NCBI GenBank assembly: GCA_041946865.1
Contig: JBHGBF010000172.1
Span: forward strand, 1 to 12,142
Origin: RPQK01 sp041946865
GTDB taxonomy: Bacteria > Acidobacteriota > UBA6911 > RPQK01
Length of the DNA: 12,142 nt
Direction of reading: 5' to 3'
Every line of letters begins with the position of its first letter. Position 1 is the first letter of the stretch. The position numbers were made by a program, and so were the translations under genes. Shown piece by piece: positions 7,847 through 12,142 of the stretch. Under the pieces are notes generated by a model, which was not told the DNA's origin, made no database searches, and saw only the letters and a program-made list of their open reading frames with translations.

Positions 7847-7880
7847 GACGGCGGCGATTTGCCTGATCTCTCGACCTGAA

Positions 7881-7886
7881 GGAGGT
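7881..7886 (+). promoter_or_regulatory. Strong ribosome site supporting a TTG start for deoC
   Basis: GGAGGT lies 5 bases before a TTG at 7892-7894. No ATG or GTG in frame gives the full DeoC N-terminus, since the first in-frame ATG (7922) would remove the ISKMIDHSLL region. This site therefore decides the start. Confidence 0.8.
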
Positions 7887-7891
7887 CCAGA

Positions 7892-8596
7892 TTGGAGTTT
7901 ACGTACAAAGATATTTCAAAAATGATCGACCATTCCCTGCTGAACCCTGTGCTGACGGACGGGGAGCTGGAAAAGGGATGCCGGCTGGCCCTCGACTACG
8001 ATGTCGCCAGCGTCTGCATCATGCCTCATTCGCTTAGGCGCTGTGCCGAGATCCTCCGGGGAAGTGACGTCAAGGCGGGCACAACCATCGGCTTCCCGCA
8101 CGGTGGGCACACTTCAACCGTGAAGCTGGCGGAGATCGACCAGGCGCTCAAGGACGGCGGCGAGGAGCTGGACATGGTCGTCAACATCAGCAAGGTTCTG
8201 AGCGAGGACTGGGGTTACGTGCGGACCGAGCTCAAGGCGATGATCGATCTCACGCACTCGGCCGGACAGAAGGTCAAGATCATCTTCGAGAATGCCTACC
8301 TGAAAGAGCCGCACAAGATCATGCTGTGCAAGATCTGCGGCGAGCTTGGGGCGGACTGGGTCAAAACCTCGACCGGCTACGCTCCCGGCGGCGCGACCAT
8401 TGAAGACTTGACACTGATGCGCCGGTATTCACCTCCGCACGTGCAAGTGAAGGCTGCAGGGGGTGTCAGGGATCTGGATAAGCTGCTCGAGGTGCGCGCG
8501 CTCGGCGTGACCCGGGTTGGGGCCAGCCGGACTACCGAAATACTCGATGAATGCAAACGCCGCCTGGGTCTCAAACTGACTACCCGGGGTATATAA
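7892..8596 (+). CDS. deoC: Deoxyribose-phosphate aldolase (DeoC)
   Basis: This is a class I aldolase that classically splits 2-deoxyribose-5-phosphate into glyceraldehyde-3-phosphate and acetaldehyde. The 234-residue protein covers the usual bacterial length. Catalytic residues by comparison with E. coli DeoC (D102, K167, K201) are D94 in ELDMVVNI, the Schiff-base K158 in DWVKTSTG and K187 in VQVKAAGG. The segment KIIFENAYL (129-137) replaces the more common IET with FEN, which could tune substrate choice; this is speculation. Translation starts at a TTG behind a near-perfect ribosome site. The gene lies 45 bases after the TIM-barrel gene and shares one base with the next (TAATG). No nucleoside-salvage genes (deoA, deoB, cdd) are nearby, so the true substrate may be a sugar intermediate from the neighbouring dehydrogenases. 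Confidence 0.93.
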   Translation: MEFTYKDISKMIDHSLLNPVLTDGELEKGCRLALDYDVASVCIMPHSLRRCAEILRGSDVKAGTTIGFPHGGHTSTVKLAEIDQALKDGGEELDMVVNISKVLSEDWGYVRTELKAMIDLTHSAGQKVKIIFENAYLKEPHKIMLCKICGELGADWVKTSTGYAPGGATIEDLTLMRRYSPPHVQVKAAGGVRDLDKLLEVRALGVTRVGASRTTEILDECKRRLGLKLTTRGI

Positions 8597-9069
8597 TGCG
8601 GATTGCTATGGCGACCATTGGATCAGCCGAAACAATTCAGAACTTCCTCAGCCACCGGAGCATGGCCCTGGTCGGGTTTTCGAGAAGCGGGAGGAAGTTC
8701 TCAAACAGCGTCTATCGTGAATTGAGCGGGAAAGGCTACCGGGTCTTCCCGGTCAACCCGGCGGGCGGCGAGGTGCAGGGAATCAAAGTCTACACCAGTC
8801 TCAAGGAGCTGCCGGAACCCGTCACCACTGCAATCATCATGACGCCGCGGGCAGTAACACCTGGCGCACTGAGAGACGCGGCCGAGGCCGGGGTAAAGTC
8901 GGTATGGGTCCAGCAGGGCGCGGAATCAGCCGAAGCCGTTCAGGTGTGTAAGGAAAAGAACCTTGGGTTGGTCAGCGGCCGCTGCATCCTGATGTTCGCC
9001 GAACCCGCAGCGTGGCTCCACCGTGTCCACCGGGCGTTCCTCCGCGTCTTCGGCAGGCTGCCGGCCTAG
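8596..9069 (+). CDS. Small CoA-binding-domain protein (YccU-like)
   Basis: This is a stand-alone CoA-binding Rossmann domain of 157 residues, like the N-terminal domain of succinyl-CoA synthetase alpha subunits but without the ligase part. Diagnostic segments are ALVGFSRSGRKFSNSVYREL (24-43), YRVFPVNP (48-55), TTAIIMTP and a C-terminal GRCILMFAEPAAWLHRVHR. The role of such YccU-type proteins is unclear; nucleotide or CoA binding is inferred from the fold. The ATG at 8596 uses the last base of the deoC stop (TAATG), so stop-start coupling is likely. An ATG at 8608 is an alternative, and a more upstream start inside deoC is not supported. Last gene of the plus-strand run, followed by about 290 bases without a gene. 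Confidence 0.85.
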   Translation: MRIAMATIGSAETIQNFLSHRSMALVGFSRSGRKFSNSVYRELSGKGYRVFPVNPAGGEVQGIKVYTSLKELPEPVTTAIIMTPRAVTPGALRDAAEAGVKSVWVQQGAESAEAVQVCKEKNLGLVSGRCILMFAEPAAWLHRVHRAFLRVFGRLPA

Positions 9070-9159
9070 GACCAACACTGTTGACTTAAGGGTTTTTGCC
9101 CGCGGAGGGGAGTCCCAACATTCATTGGGCGAGCACGCAAACGAGCGGAAGCGGCAACG

Positions 9160-9263
9160 TGTTCGTAGTTCCGCCTGTAGGCGGGCCTTTCAAAGCGCGC
9201 CTGGTGCAGCGGGCACGCTCAAAAAAGGCCGCCTAAAGGCGCCTAAAGGCGGAACTGCGAACA
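9160..9263. repeat. 104-base imperfect hairpin (REP/MITE-like element)
   Basis: The ends are inverted copies: TGTTCGTAGTTCCGCC at the left and GGCGGAACTGCGAACA at the right, with one difference in the terminal 16. Pairing continues inward through AGGCGG, GGCCTTT (9184-9190 with 9224-9230) and GCGCGCC (9195-9201 with 9212-9218), leaving a loop of about 10 bases. The right arm carries an extra 10-base unit. There is no coding capacity, and no flanking target duplication is obvious. It lies between convergent genes. A half-copy at 4501-4538 shows that the sequence is dispersed, as expected for a REP-like or miniature inverted-repeat family moved by an enzyme encoded elsewhere. Confidence 0.7.
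9231..9250. repeat. Tandem duplication of a 10-base palindrome
   Basis: The near-palindrome GCCTAAAGGC occurs twice head to tail in the right arm of the hairpin element. The left arm holds only one equivalent unit (CCTGTAGG). It looks like a local slippage duplication within the repeat. Confidence 0.75.
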
Positions 9264-9274
9264 GGATGGACTGT

Positions 9275-9358
9275 AAAAGAGCCGCGGACAACCTGCTTGC
9301 GGAAGGCGCGAAACACTTTCAGGCACTCCGCGAACAGGTTTTCCGCACTGTTCCGCGG
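9275..9358 (-). terminator. Terminator-like hairpin after the small secreted-protein gene
   Basis: On the minus strand, just past the stop at 9361-9363, CCGCGGA (9352-9358) and AACCTG (9335-9340) pair with CAGGTTGTCCGCGG (9282-9295), with a bulge on one side. The outer stem is followed by CTCTTTT (9275-9281). This order, a GC stem then a U-run, is that of an intrinsic terminator. The long loop and the bulge make it imperfect. Confidence 0.35.
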
Positions 9359-9360
9359 TA

Positions 9361-9840
9361 CTACGGCATCCGGATCGTGTCGTCAAACTGCAACTCGATT
9401 TCGGTCGTTTTCCCAGGGTCAATGGCAATCGGCGCCGGGGCTTGTCCGTCTTTCGCGTACACCGTCACCGGGCATCCGGAAGCCGGTGGCCCGCTAAAGT
9501 CGTACCCTCCCAGCTTGTCGTAAACCGCGGCCACATATACCGGCGTAACCGTGAACCCCATGGAGACAGTTCCACCGTTCTCGGCCAGTGTTTCGAATCG
9601 GATGGGCATCACCTGCCCCGTCGTCATGTCCGGCGTGTCGAACACGAAAACCAGGAGCTTGTGATCCTGATCGACGGGTCCTTCGCTGCCCGTGTACTTG
9701 ACCATCAGCTTCAGAGTGCCTTCTTGCGGCTGCGCTTGCCCGGGATTCGGTTGCTGGGCCTGTGTGTCCTGAGCCCAAGTTGAGGCCGAGACGGCCAGCA
9801 CCAGCGCCACCACCAGTCCAATAAGCGTCTTTTTCGACAT
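9361..9840 (-). CDS. Small secreted protein of unknown function
   Basis: This 159-residue protein has a clear signal peptide (MSKKTLIGLVVALVLAVSAS, cleavage after TWA at 23). A Gln/Pro-rich linker follows at 24-40, then a domain of about 115 residues whose alternating hydrophobic pattern suggests beta strands (TLKLMVKYTG, KLLVFVFDTP, MGFTVTPVYVAAVYDK). The segment YDKLGGYDFSGPPASGCPVTVY carries the only cysteine of the predicted mature chain. The overall pattern suggests an Ig-like or carboxypeptidase-regulatory-like beta sandwich in the periplasm or on the surface, but I do not recognise the family. GGAGGAAAAC directly upstream of the ATG is a strong ribosome site. The gene converges with the CoA-binding gene and diverges from the Tat-exported dehydrogenase at 10062. 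Confidence 0.8.
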   Translation of the reverse strand: MSKKTLIGLVVALVLAVSASTWAQDTQAQQPNPGQAQPQEGTLKLMVKYTGSEGPVDQDHKLLVFVFDTPDMTTGQVMPIRFETLAENGGTVSMGFTVTPVYVAAVYDKLGGYDFSGPPASGCPVTVYAKDGQAPAPIAIDPGKTTEIELQFDDTIRMP

Positions 9841-9993
9841 GTTTTCCTCCAGCAGTCATGCGGGAGTGTATGATAGCCGAACCCCCGACTCCACTGTTTC
9901 TCCCCGAACGGTGGGTCGGAGACGGTGAACGGTTGATTTCGCCAGACGAGTCGCGAGTCGGCTCTCACCAGGCTGCGACGGCTGCGGGTGTGA

Positions 9994-10023
9994 TTCACTT
10001 ACCTGCAAGAACCGGGTTATATT
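9994..10023 (+). promoter_or_regulatory. Candidate sigma-70 promoter of the gene at 10062
   Basis: TATATT at 10018-10023 matches the -10 consensus at 5 of 6 positions. TTCACT at 9994-9999 matches the -35 at 4 of 6, with an 18-base spacer. Transcription would start near 10030, giving a leader of about 30 bases that includes the AAGGAG ribosome site at 10049-10054. The 221-base divergent region 9841-10061 shows nothing else I can name. Confidence 0.45.
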
Positions 10024-10061
10024 AAACTAATTCATCTAGGTACTCAACAAGGAGCGACATT

Positions 10062-11459
10062 GTGGACTACTCGAAGCTGATTGGAGAGAAAGACGAGAAA
10101 GGGATATCTCGTCGGAAGTTCGTGAGAGGCGTGGCGGCGGCGGCCGGTATCACTTTAGTTCCCCGTCACGTGCTAGGGGGAAAGGGCTATCAGGCTCCGA
10201 GCGATACGCTCAACATCGCCTGCATCGGCCCGGGCGGCATGGGAGGCAGCAATACGAACAGGTGTGCTGTCACCGAGAACATTGTGGCCCTTTGCGACGT
10301 GGACGACAACAAAGCGGCCAAAATGTACGAGCGGTATCCCAAGGCCAAGAGATACAAGGACTTCAGAAAGATGCTGGAGCAGCAAAAAGACATCGATGCG
10401 GTCATTGTTGCTCCGCCGGACCACACTCACGCGGTTGCGGCCCTGGCCGCGATGCAGCTCGGCAAGCACGTCTACTGCCAGAAGCCGTTGACCCGGACGG
10501 TTGGCGAAGCGCGGAAACTCACCGAGGCGGCCCGCAAGTACAAAGTAGCCACCCAGATGGGAAACCAGGGACATTCAAATGAAGGTCTGCGCCTCGTTTG
10601 CGAGTGGATCTGGGACGGAGCCATCGGCCCGGTGCGCGAAGTCCACATGTGGACCAACCGCCCGGTCTGGCCGCAAGGCATGTACAAGCGCCCTGCCGAA
10701 ACCCCGCCCGTGCCGGCAACGCTCGACTGGGACCTGTGGATCGGACCCTCTCCCATGCGACCGTATTCGCCCGCCTATCACCCCTTCAATTGGCGCGCCT
10801 GGCAGGATTTCGGCGCCGGAGCGCTGGGTGACATGGGCTGCCACGTCATGGATGCCGCCTTTTCAGCCCTGAAGCTGGGGTACCCCACCAGCGTGGAGGC
10901 CTTTACTTCGGACATCGTGGTCGAGATGTGGAAAAAACAGGAGAACAAAGAGACCTATCCTGCCGCTTCCATTGTTCACTACCACTTCCCGGCTCGTGGC
11001 GACATGCCGACGGTCAAACTCCATTGGTACGACGGCGGTATGAAGCCGGAGAGACCAGAGGAGCTGGAACCAGGCCGCGAACTCCCCGAGAGCGGAACGA
11101 TCTTTGTCGGCGATAAAGGCAAGATCATCACCCCGACCTACACGGAAAGCGTCCGGATTATCCCCGAATCGAAGATGAGGGAGTACAAGCGGCCGGAAAA
11201 GACCCTTCCGAGAGTCAAGGGTGGACAGGAAGGTCACGAGCAGAACTGGATAGCAGCCTGCAAGGGAGGCGAGCACGCCTGCTCAAACTTTGACTACTCC
11301 GGGCCTTTTACCGAAACCGTGGTTATGGGGAACCTGGCGATACGCTTCCCCGGCAAGCAGCTCCAGTGGGACGGCGTCAACATGAAGGTCACCAACTTCG
11401 ACGAGGCCAATGAATTCGTCTTCCCGAAGTATCGTGAAGGCTGGAGCCTGACCACATAA
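10062..11459 (+). CDS. Tat-exported Gfo/Idh/MocA family oxidoreductase
   Basis: This 465-residue protein carries a good twin-arginine leader: SRRKFVRG (16-23, R17 and R18), a hydrophobic stretch AAAAGITLV, then PRHVLGG. Tat export delivers folded proteins with bound cofactor; the known parallel is Zymomonas glucose-fructose oxidoreductase, which carries tightly bound NADP. The Rossmann motif GPGGMG is at 56-61. QKP at 140-142 stands in place of EKP, keeping the catalytic K141. GDMGCHVMD at 256-264 gives D257 and H261. The C-terminal half has the family sequence LDWDLWIGPSPMRPYSPAYH. The start is GTG at 10062 with AAGGAG 7 bases upstream. Proteins of this subgroup are abundant in Planctomycetes, Verrucomicrobia and Acidobacteria and are mostly uncharacterised. 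It appears to be a single-gene unit. Substrate unknown. Confidence 0.92.
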   Translation: MDYSKLIGEKDEKGISRRKFVRGVAAAAGITLVPRHVLGGKGYQAPSDTLNIACIGPGGMGGSNTNRCAVTENIVALCDVDDNKAAKMYERYPKAKRYKDFRKMLEQQKDIDAVIVAPPDHTHAVAALAAMQLGKHVYCQKPLTRTVGEARKLTEAARKYKVATQMGNQGHSNEGLRLVCEWIWDGAIGPVREVHMWTNRPVWPQGMYKRPAETPPVPATLDWDLWIGPSPMRPYSPAYHPFNWRAWQDFGAGALGDMGCHVMDAAFSALKLGYPTSVEAFTSDIVVEMWKKQENKETYPAASIVHYHFPARGDMPTVKLHWYDGGMKPERPEELEPGRELPESGTIFVGDKGKIITPTYTESVRIIPESKMREYKRPEKTLPRVKGGQEGHEQNWIAACKGGEHACSNFDYSGPFTETVVMGNLAIRFPGKQLQWDGVNMKVTNFDEANEFVFPKYREGWSLTT

Positions 11460-11508
11460 AGGCTCCTTCTCGGAGCGCAGCATCGTGGCTGACCTGGGGC
11501 GGCAGCCG

Positions 11509-11563
11509 TCCTGCCTGCTTGTGTTGCCGGCAAGACTCCGTACGCGGCAAGAACAGGCAGGAT
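11509..11563. repeat. Inverted repeat between convergent genes
   Basis: TCCTGCCTG at 11509-11517 and CAGGCAGGA at 11555-11563 are perfect 9-base inverted arms, with partial inner pairing (TTGCC at 11525-11529 with GGCAA at 11547-11551). TTGCCGGCAA at 11525-11534 is itself a palindrome. No T-run follows on either strand. The position between two convergent stops would suit a bidirectional transcription barrier. It could equally be a REP-type dispersed repeat, different in sequence from the element at 9160-9263. Confidence 0.55.
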
Positions 11564-11584
11564 GCCTCTGCTCCAGGCAGTCTC

Positions 11585-12034
11585 TTATCCTCCCAACCTC
11601 GCACGGACGATCTCGTTCACGAGCTTGCCGTCCACGACTTTCCCTGCAAACTTCGCCATCACCGTCTTCATCACCCGGCCCATGTCTTTCGGGGAGCCGG
11701 CTTGAACCTCCGCAATTGTCTCGCTCACTGCGCGGTCGATTTCCTCGCGGCTGACCGCTGCGGGCAAATACGCCTCGATGATTTTCAGCTCCGCCTGCTC
11801 TTGTTCGGCCAGTTCGGGCCTGCCGCCTTTCGTGAAGTGCTCAATGGATTCCTTTCGTTGCTTGACGAGCGTCTGCAGAACCTGGATTTCCTCGTTTCCA
11901 TTGAGCGCGCGCATTTTCTCGATCTCTTTGTTCTTCAGCGCGGTCTTCAAACCTCGCAAAACACTCAGGCGCAGGGCTTCCTTCGCCTTCATCGCTTCGA
12001 TCATCTCTTTTTGGATCTGCTCGATCAGTGCCAT
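11585..12034 (-). CDS. yqeY: YqeY/GatB-tail domain protein
   Basis: This 149-residue stand-alone protein resembles the C-terminal tail of GatB, the tRNA-binding part of the Glu/Asp-tRNA amidotransferase, and matches the YqeY family in length. Recognisable blocks are LRLSVLRGLKTALKNKEIE (21-39), TLVKQRKESIEHFTKGGR (55-72), ELKIIEAYLP (82-91) and PKDMGRVMKTVM (115-126). Its cellular job is not established; a link to tRNA is inferred from the domain. The ATG has GGAGG 5 bases upstream (12040-12044 on the minus strand). In many bacteria yqeY follows rpsU; only 108 bases of upstream sequence are present, and no rpsU end is recognisable there. The gene is convergent with the Tat-exported oxidoreductase. 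Confidence 0.92.
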   Translation of the reverse strand: MALIEQIQKEMIEAMKAKEALRLSVLRGLKTALKNKEIEKMRALNGNEEIQVLQTLVKQRKESIEHFTKGGRPELAEQEQAELKIIEAYLPAAVSREEIDRAVSETIAEVQAGSPKDMGRVMKTVMAKFAGKVVDGKLVNEIVRARLGG

Positions 12035-12044
12035 CTCGTCCTCC

Positions 12045-12142
12045 GTTCCAGGCAGAAGCCAGTGACTTGCAGTTCGATGACATGATGTAACCCCTCAGTT
12101 TTTTGTTCGGAGTGTGGCAGCAACGAGGAGAGAGGCCGGTGC
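12045..12142 (-). other. Window-edge sequence upstream of yqeY
   Basis: No gene can be supported. On the minus strand one frame is open from the edge to a stop near 12095, and another runs from the edge into the first codons of yqeY, so the end of an upstream gene overlapping yqeY is possible. No confident promoter is seen. An ATG at 12081-12083 (minus) opens an 80-codon frame that overlaps yqeY in another frame and is most likely a shadow. Confidence 0.25.

Noticed and set aside
9114..9129. CCCAA/TTGGG hairpin after the CoA-binding gene
   Set aside because: A five-base-pair stem without a T-run is too weak to be called a terminator.
9023..9523. Plus-strand open frame of 166 codons
   Set aside because: It overlaps the CoA-binding gene's end, runs through the hairpin element and enters the antisense of the secreted-protein gene; composition is not protein-like and no ribosome site is seen.
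9870..9875. TATCAT (minus strand) as a -10 box for the small secreted-protein gene
   Set aside because: It matches 5 of 6 bases but no acceptable -35 lies 16-18 bases upstream, so a promoter is not claimed.
1..12142. CRISPR arrays, tRNA, rRNA, transposases, riboswitches or phage genes
   Set aside because: No regularly spaced repeats, tRNA-like clover sequences, rRNA motifs or recombinase signatures were seen by eye on either strand.

Overview
The window looks like a chromosomal stretch of a GC-rich, free-living heterotroph. The best guess is Acidobacteriota (Bryobacterales/Solibacter-like), with Planctomycetota or Verrucomicrobiota-type lineages as alternatives. The grounds are a b558-type succinate dehydrogenase, several Gfo/Idh/MocA oxidoreductases (one with a clear Tat leader), an exported ThuA-like protein, and dispersed palindromic repeats. 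This placement is inference from gene content only. I see no phage, transposase, CRISPR array, tRNA or rRNA.

Layout. (1) 168-3564 is a complete sdhCAB operon: a five-helix dihaem cytochrome b, a flavoprotein and an iron-sulphur protein, tightly coupled, with a plausible sigma-70 promoter at 92-121. (2) 3626-9069 is a same-strand run of carbohydrate-type genes: an exported ThuA-like protein, two Gfo/Idh/MocA dehydrogenases, a xylose-isomerase-like TIM barrel, a DeoC aldolase and a small CoA-binding-domain protein. The last four genes are tightly packed (4-base overlap, 45-base gap, 1-base overlap). They appear to start from their own promoter at 5726-5754, with a nearly leaderless first gene. 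(3) 9070-9360 holds no gene. It carries a 104-base hairpin element, related to a solo half-copy at 4501-4538, and a terminator-like structure for the next gene. (4) 9361-9840 (minus) encodes a small secreted protein of unknown function. (5) 10062-11459 encodes a third Gfo/Idh/MocA protein with a strong Tat signal, behind a recognisable promoter. (6) 11509-11563 is a second, different inverted repeat between convergent genes. (7) 11585-12034 (minus) is a YqeY/GatB-tail protein.

How the genes may work together. The sdh genes encode complex II, linking the TCA cycle to the quinone pool. The middle run has the enzyme classes expected of an oxidise/isomerise-or-eliminate/aldol-cleave route for an unidentified sugar or glycoside: NAD(P)-dependent sugar oxidation (Gfo/Idh/MocA), a TIM-barrel isomerase/epimerase or lyase, then a class I aldolase. 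ThuA next to Gfo/Idh/MocA recalls thuAB, the trehalose 3-oxidation genes of rhizobia. The substrate cannot be read from the sequence. This cluster is the best candidate here for a pathway that is not fully described.
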